From positions 1-63,032 of the forward strand of contig CAYRAV010000013.1 of assembly GCA_964422365.1 (NCBI GenBank): DNA of 63,032 nt, in the 5' to 3' direction. Of the stretch, positions 8,137 through 16,828 are shown piece by piece (within the stretch, counting starts at the first letter, position 1; the number at the start of each line of letters is the position of its first letter). Source of the DNA: CAYRAV01 sp964422365. GTDB lineage: Bacteria; Bacillota; Clostridia; Lachnospirales; Lachnospiraceae. The position numbers and the translations under genes were made by a program. The notes below the pieces were generated by a model, which saw only the letters and a list, made by a program, of their open reading frames with translations, did not search any database and was not told where the DNA came from.

Positions 8137-8766
8137 ATGCCAAAAGTAAATTCAGAGTATTATGAAGAACGTAAAAAATATATTATAGATTGTACCATGA
8201 AAGTTTTATCAAAGAAAACATTAGAACAGGTTAATATGCGGGATATCATAAGAGAGACAGGATTTAGTCAGGGAACAGTATATAATTATTATAAAAATGT
8301 AGATGAAATTATTTCCACTATAATCTGCCAGTATATGAGAGAGATGAAAGCTGCATTGCAAATATGTATAGAGCAGTCAGAAAATTTTCATGATTGTTAT
8401 CATAAGATATGTGATGGCATGATTGCTTTACATCAGCAGAATCCTCAGCTTTTCGAAGCAATGTTGGGAAAAATTTTATATCATGATACAGAGCAGGACA
8501 AGCAGGATATTTTATTTGAAATCTATCAGATAGGAGAAGAATTGAATAGTGCTGTCATTGGATTATTAAAGAACGGGATAAATGATGGTTTCGTCAGAGC
8601 GGATTTGAATCTTTATGTTGTAATCTTTCATCTGTGGTCAGGGATTGCACAGACAATTTTGTTTTCTTATCATAAGCAAAAGTATATTGAGAGTCAGTTT
8701 CATATGACTCGGTATGAATATATGGAACAGGCATTTCATCTTATTATTTGTTCCATTTTGAAATAG
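8137..8766 (+). CDS. TetR/AcrR-family transcriptional regulator
   Basis: A 209-residue one-domain repressor with an N-terminal TetR helix-turn-helix (residues about 10-55: MRDIIRETGFSQGTVYNYYKN) and a variable helical ligand domain. An upstream in-frame ATG at 8101 would lie inside the operator palindrome and before any ribosome site. AAGGAGG at 8124-8130 supports 8137. The twin operators around its promoter point to autoregulation. It is 9 nt from the flavodoxin/ferredoxin gene, which it very likely controls. Confidence 0.88.
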   Translation: MPKVNSEYYEERKKYIIDCTMKVLSKKTLEQVNMRDIIRETGFSQGTVYNYYKNVDEIISTIICQYMREMKAALQICIEQSENFHDCYHKICDGMIALHQQNPQLFEAMLGKILYHDTEQDKQDILFEIYQIGEELNSAVIGLLKNGINDGFVRADLNLYVVIFHLWSGIAQTILFSYHKQKYIESQFHMTRYEYMEQAFHLIICSILK

Positions 8767-8775
8767 GAGGAGAAT

Positions 8776-9528
8776 ATGTTATTTTTATATTTTAGCGGCA
8801 CAGGAAATACACAATTCTGTATGGAATATTTGGCAAAAAAAATGGACGCATCTGCTGCAGTTTATTCTATTGAGGAAGCAAAAGTTTTAGAAGCAATTAA
8901 AATGAATAATGAGATTGTGTTGGGATATCCAATTTATTATAGCAATTTACCTAAGATTTTAAGAGATTTTGTTGTTGAACATGCAGATTTGTGGGAGGGG
9001 AAGGATATTTTTCTTATTGCCACAATGGGGCTTTTTAGTGGAGATGGTGCTGGGGTTATGGCAAGGCTTATGAAGAAGTGTCATGCAAATGTGATTGGTG
9101 GACTGCATTTAAGAATGCCAGATTGTATTTTAGATGTAAAAGTATTAAAGAATACAGACCATCAAAAGCTGGTACAAAGGGCAAAAGAAAAGTTAGATGT
9201 AACAGCTGTATCGTATCAAAAAGGCAGGCTGCCACAGGAAGGACTTAGAATATGGAATCATATTGCTGGCTTATTTGGGCAGCGTCTCTATTTTTATAAT
9301 AAAACAAAGAAGTATACAGACAAATTGAAAATTGATACTGAAAAGTGTATAGGTTGTGGAAAATGTGTTTCTCTTTGCCCAATGCAGAATATTATAGTGG
9401 AACATAAAAAGGCTTTTGCCCATAATAAGTGTACAATGTGTTATCGTTGTATTAATAATTGTCCAAAGCAGGCAATTACACTGATTGGAAAAAAGGTTGT
9501 AGCGGAACCATTTGAAGAGTATTATTAG
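8776..9528 (+). CDS. EFR1-type flavodoxin-ferredoxin protein
   Basis: A 250-residue redox protein with an N-terminal flavodoxin-like fold (FSGTGNTQFCMEYLA at residues 6-20, the FMN phosphate loop) and two C-terminal 4Fe-4S clusters (CIGCGKCVSLCP and CTMCYRCINNCP at about residues 192-230). This layout is the EFRR/EFR1 group common in Clostridia. The physiological partner is unknown. AGGAGGAGAAT precedes the ATG. Co-transcription with tetR suggests induction by a redox-active or toxic compound. Confidence 0.88.
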   Translation: MLFLYFSGTGNTQFCMEYLAKKMDASAAVYSIEEAKVLEAIKMNNEIVLGYPIYYSNLPKILRDFVVEHADLWEGKDIFLIATMGLFSGDGAGVMARLMKKCHANVIGGLHLRMPDCILDVKVLKNTDHQKLVQRAKEKLDVTAVSYQKGRLPQEGLRIWNHIAGLFGQRLYFYNKTKKYTDKLKIDTEKCIGCGKCVSLCPMQNIIVEHKKAFAHNKCTMCYRCINNCPKQAITLIGKKVVAEPFEEYY

Positions 9529-9549
9529 TAGATATTCAAACACGCTCCA

Positions 9550-9626
9550 GGGTGTATCTGAAAATCAGGCAAACAGCATTTGAATGAGATATGCTGTTTG
9601 CAGTAATAGCTATTCAGACACACACT
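9550..9626. repeat. Short palindromic element
   Basis: Perfect inner arms GCAAACAGCAT (9569-9579) and ATGCTGTTTGC (9591-9601) lie inside outer arms GGTGTATCTGAA and TTCAGACACACAC. A family A end fragment (TTCAAACACGCTC, 9537-9549) abuts it on the left. There is no T-run, so it is not an obvious terminator. Confidence 0.5.
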
Positions 9627-9676
9627 AAAAATAAGACTGTAAAATGCAAATGTGTTTTAACGGAAAAGAAAAATTC

Positions 9677-10117
9677 TCACAGATAGCATCGAAGTTCTTT
9701 GCACAGTTGTTCCTCGATATCTGACAGCCGGCTGCAAATTTCTTTAGAAACATTATCAGCAGCCTTATATTGGTTTAAATATTTATGAAGAGATTTGATT
9801 CCCATATTGCATCCATCAGTAATTAAATCTGCAACAGCAGAATCACTTCCATCCATACTCATTTTCATGTTTGTTTTCAACCAGGACATTCCTTTTGCCA
9901 TAGGACTAGGGTCTTTTTCCTCGCTGTTATGCTGCAGTAACAGACTGTGGATTTCATTTCCTAATTTTTCGTGATGACTCTTACTTTCTGTTAATAATTT
10001 TTTCATGTTACAATCGCTGATTTTATCCAATACTTCATCAATGGAAGATACTGCCATTTTTGTACCAGCATCACATTCTTTTAGTAAATATACAGTATCA
10101 TTGTTATTATTTATCAT
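9677..10117 (-). CDS. Four-helix-bundle (ferritin-like, DUF2383-type) protein
   Basis: A 146-residue all-helical soluble protein. Conserved-looking parts are LLKECDAGTKMAVSSIDEVLDKI at the N-terminus, SKSHHEKLGNEIHSLL in helix 2 and a C-terminal SKEICSRLSDIEEQL helix. This resembles the small ferritin-like/DUF2383 proteins of Clostridia; that assignment is tentative and function is unknown. The ATG at 10117 is preferred over 10141 because GGAGG lies 6-8 nt upstream of it. It is transcribed alone. Confidence 0.65.
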   Translation of the reverse strand: MINNNNDTVYLLKECDAGTKMAVSSIDEVLDKISDCNMKKLLTESKSHHEKLGNEIHSLLLQHNSEEKDPSPMAKGMSWLKTNMKMSMDGSDSAVADLITDGCNMGIKSLHKYLNQYKAADNVSKEICSRLSDIEEQLCKELRCYL

Positions 10118-10181
10118 AATTATTCCTCCATTTATTTTCATTTACTATTATCAAGTTTGTCCAAATTTAAAAATAATATGA

Positions 10182-10285
10182 GTAACAGTTCAGCCCTGCA
10201 GAAACAATTGTGCAATATGCATGTGGGAGCATGCTCACTAAGGGAATATTGTACCATTGTTTCTATAGGATGGACACCTGACTAG
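10182..10285. repeat. Repeat family B, complete palindromic copy
   Basis: Left arm GTAACAGTTCAGCC then GCAGAAACAATTGTGCAAT; right arm AATATTGTACCATTG then TTTCTATAGG. This is the only complete copy seen and shows how the two halves at 2080 and 5021 join. The rest of the 10118-10865 gap holds repeat D/A (10460-10771); no gene is visible there. Confidence 0.65.
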
Positions 10286-10459
10286 AGTATTGACATGGTA
10301 TGAGTGCGTAGTAAAATATAGGAAATGAAAGAAGAATGGATTCGTTTGAAAAACTTTAAGATAAATGATATTATAAATGTAGCAGTGTAGAGATACCATT
10401 TATATATGAATAATTTGTTCAGCCAAATTATAGATTTTTAGTGATAATCATACAGCCAG

Positions 10460-10771
10460 TAAATGATACTATTTGGGCATACTCGGTTGGATTTGGATAT
10501 ACTGCAATTTATGTTTATTTGGACTAGAGTGTGTTTGAAAATTGCGTTCTATTCATTAATATGCTAAAATACAAAGTAAATTATGTGGAAATCCAACATG
10601 TTTTCATACAATAATCAGAAATTTCCTATAGTTACCATTTCATATAACCGTAGAGATTTTTTATATTTACTGTGCAGTTTTTAATTTACAAATACACTCT
10701 AGCGGACTTTGCTTGTGATAAGTGGATACCATAATGGATGTGTTTTTTGCTGAAAAAATAAGGGTGAATGG
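10460..10771. repeat. Repeat family D, interrupted by a family A element
   Basis: The outer parts (10460-10523 and 10703-10771) align by eye with a continuous stretch at 57259-57383: AAATGATACTATTTGG versus AAATAATACTTATTTGG on the left, and GGATACCATAATGG versus GGATACCATAATAGG on the right. Between them sits the family A element at 10524-10702. Confidence 0.6.
10524..10702. repeat. Repeat family A copy (variant interior) nested in D
   Basis: Ends CTAGAGTGTGTTTGAAAATT and CAAATACACTCTAG. The interior (10578-10631) matches, in inverted orientation, the interior of another family A copy at 38624-38678, so a second interior type of family A exists. Confidence 0.65.
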
Positions 10772-10865
10772 TATGGATGAATATATATTTGATAATATAA
10801 CAAAAGAGTTTCTTTTATCCTTTAATGGGATTGTGTAATAGAGAAACAACAATACGGAGGAAGAT

Positions 10866-11678
10866 ATGGTTAAAAGAAGAATAAATAATTTTAGTCTGTC
10901 ACAAATCTGCCAGTCGGGACAGTGTTTTCGCATGATGAAAAAGAACGAGAATAGGTACAGTGTGATTGCGGGTGGATGGTATTTAGAACTTGAGCAGCAG
11001 GAAAAGGAGTGTATTTTTTATTGTGATGAGGATGAGTTTGAAAATTTCTGGAAAGAATATTTTGATTTAGAGGGAAATTATTCAGCTTATATTGAGCAGA
11101 TTAATCCCAAAGATACATATCTGCTCCATGCAGCAGCTTTTGGTTCCGGGATTCGAATTTTACGGCAGGATTTGTGGGAGATGATAGTTTCTTTTTTGAT
11201 TTCGCAACAAAATAATATTATACGGATTAGAAAATGTATCCAAAATATCTGTGAGCATTATGGCGAGCAAAAGGTAAATGTGTGGGGAGAGAAGTATTAT
11301 ACATTTCCAAGTGCGGAATCTTTGGCAGGGTTAGAGGAGGATGCTTTAAAGGAGTGTAATCTGGGTTACCGCAGTAAATATGTAGTCCGTACTTCCAGAA
11401 GCATCGTTTCAGGTGAATTAGATTTAGATGCGGTTCGGGGGATGTCCTATAAGAAAGCTAAGGAAGAGCTGCTGAAGTTATTTGGAGTTGGAGAGAAGGT
11501 AGCAGATTGTATCTGCCTTTTTGCCCTACACCACTTACAGGCGTTTCCTATTGATACCCATATTAGTCAGGCATTGGAAAATCATTATAAGAAAGGATTT
11601 CCGAATCGTAGATACAATGGTTATCAGGGAGTGATGCAGCAGTATATATTTTATTATGAATTGCTTGGAGAGAAGTAG
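10866..11678 (+). CDS. 8-oxoguanine DNA glycosylase (Ogg/AlkA superfamily)
   Basis: A base-excision repair enzyme. The 270 residues have an OGG_N-like beta domain (SGQCFRMMKKNENRYSVIAGGWYLEL, residues 17-45), then a helix-hairpin-helix GPD glycosylase core. FLISQQNNIIRI near 112 is the damaged-base pocket helix. LFGVGEKVADCICLFAL near 198 contains the HhH and the catalytic Lys, and FPIDTHI near 219 the catalytic Asp. Length is that of bacterial/archaeal Ogg1-like proteins. ACGGAGG lies 8 nt before ATG. It is monocistronic with repeats on both sides. Confidence 0.87.
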   Translation: MVKRRINNFSLSQICQSGQCFRMMKKNENRYSVIAGGWYLELEQQEKECIFYCDEDEFENFWKEYFDLEGNYSAYIEQINPKDTYLLHAAAFGSGIRILRQDLWEMIVSFLISQQNNIIRIRKCIQNICEHYGEQKVNVWGEKYYTFPSAESLAGLEEDALKECNLGYRSKYVVRTSRSIVSGELDLDAVRGMSYKKAKEELLKLFGVGEKVADCICLFALHHLQAFPIDTHISQALENHYKKGFPNRRYNGYQGVMQQYIFYYELLGEK

Positions 11679-11809
11679 AGAATGTTTTCTGTTTGTAAAT
11701 GTCTGGATTTTTTTGGAATATTAAAAGAAGCCGATATTATCCTTATGAATTTATAGCATTTATTAAATAAAGGGGAATCTAAAAACTGCATAGAAATAAG
11801 AATGAGAGG

Positions 11810-11967
11810 TTTAAGAAAATTCATTGCCCCAATCTGCACGTCCACTTTGCGTGTATATTTGCCCCAAATTCATTCAATGTAGCCCGCTATACCTCATGAA
11901 TTTGGAACAAATCCCCCACAAATTGTGACATACATCTTGTAACAAGCAATTTTCAAACACACTTTGG
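11810..11967. repeat. Repeat family A copy
   Basis: The left end is degenerate (AAGAAAATTCATTGCC) and the right end reads CAATTTTCAAACACACTTTGG. It has the standard interior CCAAATTCATTCAATG...CATGAATTTGGAAC. It fills most of the 11679-12012 gap, where nothing else was seen apart from the ribosome site of the next gene. Confidence 0.75.
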
Positions 11968-12012
11968 TGTACATGAAAAATTTAAAAATCGAATGAAATT
12001 GGAGGAACGAAA

Positions 12013-12603
12013 ATGACTGAGAAAGAGAAAATGTTAAAACAGCTTATGTATGATGCAAATTATGATGAAGAATTAATAAATGATAGAGCAAACTGCAAGG
12101 ATATGTGTTACGACTATAATTTGCTGCGTCCTTCTGAAACTGAAAAGCAGACAGAAGTAATGAAGAAATTATTAGGAAAAACACATGGAGATTTCTGTAT
12201 TGTAGCTCCTTTTTGGTGTGATTATGGTTATAACATTGAAATTGGTGAGAATTTTTTTGCCAATCATAATCTGGTGATTTTAGATGGAGCAAAAGTTACC
12301 TTTGGAAACAATGTATTTGTGGCACCAAATTGTGGATTTCATACAGCTGGGCATCCAATTGATTATGAACGCAGAAATCAGGGATTGGAATATGCATATC
12401 CGATTACAGTTGGTGATAATGTTTGGATTGGTGCGGGGGTGCAGGTTATGCCAGGAGTTACAATAGGAAACAATGTAGTCATTGGCGGTGGAAGTGTTGT
12501 GGTAAAAGATATTCCAGACAATTCGGTAGCTGTTGGTAATCCATGTAAGGTAGTCAGAGTAATTACCGAAGAAGATAAGAAAAGAGATTATGATCGTGAA
12601 TGA
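12013..12603 (+). CDS. Sugar O-acetyltransferase (maltose/galactoside acetyltransferase type)
   Basis: A 196-residue left-handed parallel beta-helix enzyme that moves acetyl from acetyl-CoA to sugar hydroxyls. The N-terminal Mac domain (EKEKMLKQLMYDANYDEEL) is followed by hexapeptide repeats. The catalytic His is in GFHTAGHPID near residue 113, and the C-terminal coil has VWIGAGVQVMPGVTIGNNVVIGGGSVV. ATTGGAGGAACG precedes the ATG. It sits 35 nt before the MATE gene, and they are probably co-transcribed. Confidence 0.92.
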   Translation: MTEKEKMLKQLMYDANYDEELINDRANCKDMCYDYNLLRPSETEKQTEVMKKLLGKTHGDFCIVAPFWCDYGYNIEIGENFFANHNLVILDGAKVTFGNNVFVAPNCGFHTAGHPIDYERRNQGLEYAYPITVGDNVWIGAGVQVMPGVTIGNNVVIGGGSVVVKDIPDNSVAVGNPCKVVRVITEEDKKRDYDRE

Positions 12604-12638
12604 AGTTTAAACAATGGATGATGCAGAAGTGGAGATGA

Positions 12639-14009
12639 ATGAAATTGAGTGGCAATGAGATCACAGCAAAGAAACGAAAACAGATGGATATGCTGCATGG
12701 AAAGTTAATGGATAAGCTGTTATTGTTTGCTTTGCCGTTGGCAGCAAGTAGTGTTTTACAGCAATTATTTAATTCTGTGGATGTAGCAGTAGTGGGACAT
12801 TATGCTGAAAGTCAGGCACAGGCTGCGGTAGGATGCAATGGTTCTGTTATCAATTTATTGTTGAATCTTTTTGTAGGAATATCAGTAGGTGCCAATGTAG
12901 TAATTGCTGGCTATATTGGACAGGAGCGAAAAGATAAAGTCAAAGAAACTGTTCACACTGCAATGGTGGTTGCCTTGTTCAGTGGAATTATGCTGTTGTT
13001 TTTGGGAATTTTGATTGCAAGGCCGATTCTCACATGGATGGATACACCAGAAGATGTGATAGAGCAGGCAGTATTATATCTTCAGATTTATTTTGTTGGA
13101 ATGCCTTTTATTATGATTTATAACTTTGGCGCTGCCATTCTTAGAAGTATTGGAGATACCAAAAGACCACTTTACTGTCTGATTATATCAGGAATGGTGA
13201 ATGCAGGATTAAATATGTTTCTTGTTATTGTATTTCACTTAGGAGTAGCAGGAGTTGGCATTGCTACAGTAATATCAAATATCATCAGTGCATCAATAGT
13301 GCTGTATTTTCTGACCCATGAACAGGGAATCATACATCTTTCATTAAAAGAACTTAGTGTCAAAAAAACGGAACTGATAAAGATTTTAAAAATTGGGGTA
13401 CCAGCAGGATTGCAGTCTATGGTATTTTCTGCTGCCAATGTTTTTATTCAAAAGGCATTAAATGGATATGGTTCGGATGCAGTAGCCGGTTCTGCAGTAG
13501 CCCTTAATTTTGAATACTATTCTTATTTTGTGGTGTCAGCATTTGGACAAGCAACCGTCACCTTTACCAGCCAGAACTTTGGTGCAAAACAATATGACCG
13601 CTGTAAAAAGATTTTTAAGCAGACATCATTTATGAGTGTCTTTGTCATAGGGTGTATGAGCATGATTTTCTTATTAGGACAAAGTTTTTTTATCAAATTA
13701 TTTACATCAAAACCAAAAGTGGCAGAATATGCATCTATCCGTATGGTATATCTGCTTACACTATATATTTTGCTTCCGATATACGAAATTGGCGGTGCTG
13801 CCCTTAGGGGAATTGGTTATTCAATGACTCCAGCTATATTGACTATATTTGGAACCTGTATTTTCCGCCTGACATGGGTTTATACAATATGCAAAAGGTA
13901 TACAGGTTTTAAGACTTTATTGTTGGTTTATCCTATTTCATGGGCAATTACGGGTGCAGCTGTGTTAACTGCTTATTTTATGATACGGCGAAAGGTGTTT
14001 GCAAAATGA
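12639..14009 (+). CDS. MATE-family multidrug efflux transporter
   Basis: A 12-helix cation-coupled exporter of 456 residues. LLLFALPLAASSVLQQLFNSVD is the first helix and the MATE signature; the second half restarts at IGVPAGLQSMVFSAANVFIQ near residue 250. The pattern is that of the NorM/DinF-type proteins abundant in gut Clostridia. The first ATG was kept (GTGGAGATGA upstream), but a start at MDMLHGKL 16 codons later is also possible. Substrate unknown. Confidence 0.92.
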   Translation: MKLSGNEITAKKRKQMDMLHGKLMDKLLLFALPLAASSVLQQLFNSVDVAVVGHYAESQAQAAVGCNGSVINLLLNLFVGISVGANVVIAGYIGQERKDKVKETVHTAMVVALFSGIMLLFLGILIARPILTWMDTPEDVIEQAVLYLQIYFVGMPFIMIYNFGAAILRSIGDTKRPLYCLIISGMVNAGLNMFLVIVFHLGVAGVGIATVISNIISASIVLYFLTHEQGIIHLSLKELSVKKTELIKILKIGVPAGLQSMVFSAANVFIQKALNGYGSDAVAGSAVALNFEYYSYFVVSAFGQATVTFTSQNFGAKQYDRCKKIFKQTSFMSVFVIGCMSMIFLLGQSFFIKLFTSKPKVAEYASIRMVYLLTLYILLPIYEIGGAALRGIGYSMTPAILTIFGTCIFRLTWVYTICKRYTGFKTLLLVYPISWAITGAAVLTAYFMIRRKVFAK

Positions 14010-14039
14010 GAATTGTTTCATGTGAATTGAGAGGATATT

Positions 14040-14807
14040 ATGAATTTACAAATGGATCAGAGAATTGCTGAACAGTATAATAGCAATTCACAAAAAATAC
14101 GTGTTATTACAGAGCATTGGGTGCATAAGAATTTGTTTTGCCCATATTGTGGAAATCAGTATATTAGTCATTTTGAAAATAATAGACCAGTTGCAGACTT
14201 TTATTGCCCTCATTGTTTGGAAGAATATGAACTAAAAAGTAAAAATGGGCCTATTACTGCTAAAATAACTGCTGGTGCATATGCAACAATGATAGAGCGG
14301 ATTGAATCAATTAATCATCCTAATTTTTTCTTTATGCATTATAATAAGTCAGATTTAAGCGTGAAAAATTTTATTATGGTTCCAAAACACTTTTTCTCTA
14401 CAGAAATTATTGAGAAAAGAAAGCCCTTAGCAGATACTGCAAGAAGAGCAGGCTGGGTTGGATGCAATATTGTATTGAAGCAAATTCCAGAAGAAGGGAG
14501 AATCTATATTATTAAAAATGGGATAGAACAACCAATAAAGGATGTTATAGTGAAGGTAAATAAGACAAACTTCATTAGGGATTATAAATTGGATGCCAGA
14601 GGTTGGATTTTAGATGTCCTGAATTGTGTTAATAAAATAGATTCAAGAGATTTTACATTGAAACAGATATATGAATTTGAACAAATGCTTGCAGAAAAGC
14701 ATCCTAAAAATTATCATGTTAAAGATAAGATAAGGCAGCAGCTTCAGATTCTTAGGGATAAAGGAATTATTGAATTTAATGGAAGAGGATGCTATAAGAA
14801 GGTATAG
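14040..14807 (+). CDS. DpnI-like methyl-directed restriction endonuclease
   Basis: Very close to DpnI, the type IIM enzyme that cuts Gm6ATC only when adenine is methylated. The 255 residues match DpnI's 254. The PD-(D/E)XK site is D53...E64-L-K66 (VADFYCPHCLEEYELKS), at the same numbers I recall for DpnI. Cys 34, 37, 56 and 59 can bind zinc. ARRAGWVGCNI near 139 is conserved. The C-terminal winged-helix reader ends KIRQQLQILRDKGIIEFNGRG, nearly identical to DpnI. No methyltransferase is adjacent, as expected because the enzyme attacks only methylated DNA. AGAGGATATT precedes the ATG. Confidence 0.93.
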   Translation: MNLQMDQRIAEQYNSNSQKIRVITEHWVHKNLFCPYCGNQYISHFENNRPVADFYCPHCLEEYELKSKNGPITAKITAGAYATMIERIESINHPNFFFMHYNKSDLSVKNFIMVPKHFFSTEIIEKRKPLADTARRAGWVGCNIVLKQIPEEGRIYIIKNGIEQPIKDVIVKVNKTNFIRDYKLDARGWILDVLNCVNKIDSRDFTLKQIYEFEQMLAEKHPKNYHVKDKIRQQLQILRDKGIIEFNGRGCYKKV

Positions 14808-14885
14808 TAGTTCTATGTGTTACAATAATTTTTAGTTATAAAAAACAATTCTTGTTGAACCATCAGAAAGTAAAAGGAGAAAAGG

Positions 14886-16208
14886 ATGTATACATTTCTA
14901 AATGTCATATTTGATATAAAGCAAAAATTTTCAACTGTTCTTCCAATTGTTTTGGATGTATTACAGGAAAAGAATTGGGAGAATGAAAGAGTTTTGTTTC
15001 ATTTTGCGGATGTTAATGATGCGGAAACAGAAAGGCGGACAGTACATGCAAAGTTATGTAAGGCATTTCCCCAGATGGTTCCTTATTGGAAAAGCGGATT
15101 AGAGGAACATAAGAGAGTTCATCTAAATTGTGATTGTTATCCGCATCAGTTTAGCTATTTTTCAAATTTTCCAAGTAGAGTGGGTGGAGAATGTGTTTTA
15201 AAAGCCGTGGATAAACAAATTAATAATAACTTGATATTGCAAATTAGCAAGAAGATTCCTAACCCCTATTCTTTGTATGGGGCAGTGATTGTCTTAGATG
15301 GAATTAACTGGAATACAGACAATGACCAGTTGCCAGTTTGGGATTGGCGTTATGATTTGAATGAATATGATACAAAAATAACAGATAATCAGGAACAGGA
15401 ATATGGCATGAACATGTCTTATTATCCAGCATGTTCTGAGTATCAAAATAATAGTATCATTTTATCAAAAGTTTTTGATACAAAACCAGAACTGGAACTT
15501 CGGATCAAATTAACACCATCACATAATCAGATAGAAGTTGAACGAATTGTCAGTGTATTTGCCCAACATTTTGGGACACCCGAAAAGAAATATGTAACTA
15601 TAGTTCCCTCAATTAAAGAGAAAAAAGAGTACTGCCTAAATCAAAATAAGATGAAAGAAATTTATAAAAAATGGAGAACGCAGATGGAAGAAGAATTAAA
15701 TTGTGTTGTACTTCAGATGAAGAATGATTTGGAGGGAATGAGTGAAACACAGAGAAGGAAAAACGTCAGCAGGAAAACAATACAAAAACATTTCCTTGAG
15801 AAAAATGGATTGAAACGTCATAAGATACATCGATGGGATGATCATGGATGGTATAAGATTCTGCCTCATAATTATTGGATGTATGTAGAGATGTATATAC
15901 AACCCAAGCCTCAGGATACAGGATATAAGAATGAAAGCTGGATTGAAGTGGTGTGTTATGGAATGAATTTTGACTTACATGACAGGATAGTAATAAATAA
16001 TTTTGCTAGTCAATTTGGAGATGTTGCTGCAATCATAACATTCGAAAAATTTCAGCGTTTTTTCAATAAGTTTGAGAAAGAGGTTATACCAAAACTGGCA
16101 GAGATTTTTGGGGATACACAATCAGAGTTTTATCAGGAATCATACGAAAGGACATTTCATTTTCATAAATATATGATTCATCTGGAAAAACACAATAATG
16201 TTCTTTGA
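14886..16208 (+). CDS. Unknown 440-residue protein downstream of the DpnI homologue
   Basis: I do not recognise a family. It is soluble, with no signal peptide or membrane segment. It is rich in Trp, Tyr and His (LPVWDWRYDLNEYD, KIHRWDDHGWYKILPHNYWM) and has a charged central helix (residues about 255-305). AAAAGGAGAAAAGG precedes the ATG, 78 nt after the dpnI-like gene, with no clear terminator between. It could belong to the same defence island or be unrelated. It does not resemble DpnD as I remember it. Confidence 0.75.
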   Translation: MYTFLNVIFDIKQKFSTVLPIVLDVLQEKNWENERVLFHFADVNDAETERRTVHAKLCKAFPQMVPYWKSGLEEHKRVHLNCDCYPHQFSYFSNFPSRVGGECVLKAVDKQINNNLILQISKKIPNPYSLYGAVIVLDGINWNTDNDQLPVWDWRYDLNEYDTKITDNQEQEYGMNMSYYPACSEYQNNSIILSKVFDTKPELELRIKLTPSHNQIEVERIVSVFAQHFGTPEKKYVTIVPSIKEKKEYCLNQNKMKEIYKKWRTQMEEELNCVVLQMKNDLEGMSETQRRKNVSRKTIQKHFLEKNGLKRHKIHRWDDHGWYKILPHNYWMYVEMYIQPKPQDTGYKNESWIEVVCYGMNFDLHDRIVINNFASQFGDVAAIITFEKFQRFFNKFEKEVIPKLAEIFGDTQSEFYQESYERTFHFHKYMIHLEKHNNVL

Positions 16209-16257
16209 ACGAAATAAGGGAGCATATTGATGTAAAAAAATTGATGGAGGAAAACAA

Positions 16258-16725
16258 ATGAAACTTAAAAATATGTTAGTTGTTGTCAATGACATAGAAA
16301 AATCAAAAGCTTTTTATAAGGAGCTATTTGGTTTAGAGGTAGTTTTAGATTTTGGTGAAAATGTCATTTTAACAGAAGGGCTTGTGTTACAGGAAAAACA
16401 ACTTTGGAAGAAATTTATTGAAAAGGATGTTCGCATTGGAGGAAATGATGCAGAATTGTATTTTGAGGAAAATGATATAGATGCATTTTTGAGAAAACTG
16501 GAGAAAAGCAGTTTTTCTGTAGAATACTTGAATAGATGTATGGAACATGACTGGGGGCAGCGTGTGATACGGATTTATGATTTGGATCAACATATCATTG
16601 AAATTGGTGAGACAATGGAGAGTGTAGCATGCAGGTTTTTAAAGATGGGAATGACAATAGAGCAGGTTGCAGAGAAAACACAGCTGCCATGTGATTTTAT
16701 ATTGTCATTAGAGGCTCACAAATAA
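16258..16725 (+). CDS. VOC (glyoxalase/bleomycin-resistance) family protein
   Basis: A 155-residue protein whose first 120 residues form a VOC fold: MKLKNMLVVVNDIEKSKAFYKELFGLEV at the start and RVIRIYDLDQHIIEIGE at the end, with the metal-ligand Glu in that last strand. The final 35 residues (CRFLKMGMTIEQVAEKTQLP) look like a small helix-turn-helix tail, seen in some clostridial VOC proteins. ATGGAGGAAAAC precedes the start. Likely role is binding or modifying a small toxic molecule; the substrate is unknown. Confidence 0.85.
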   Translation: MKLKNMLVVVNDIEKSKAFYKELFGLEVVLDFGENVILTEGLVLQEKQLWKKFIEKDVRIGGNDAELYFEENDIDAFLRKLEKSSFSVEYLNRCMEHDWGQRVIRIYDLDQHIIEIGETMESVACRFLKMGMTIEQVAEKTQLPCDFILSLEAHK

Positions 16726-16828
16726 GAGTTTGTATTTTGATTAGTTTTTGGTTTTGCAATCAGATAAAAGGTATGATTTTGTGAGAGCAGATTGAAAGAT
16801 AAAATATTAATTTGAGGAGTGAAGGAAA

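Noticed and set aside
14040..16208. Complete restriction-modification pair (endonuclease plus methylase)
   Set aside because: The 440-aa neighbour has no SAM-binding or DPPY/NPPY motif, and a DpnI-type enzyme does not need a protective methylase.
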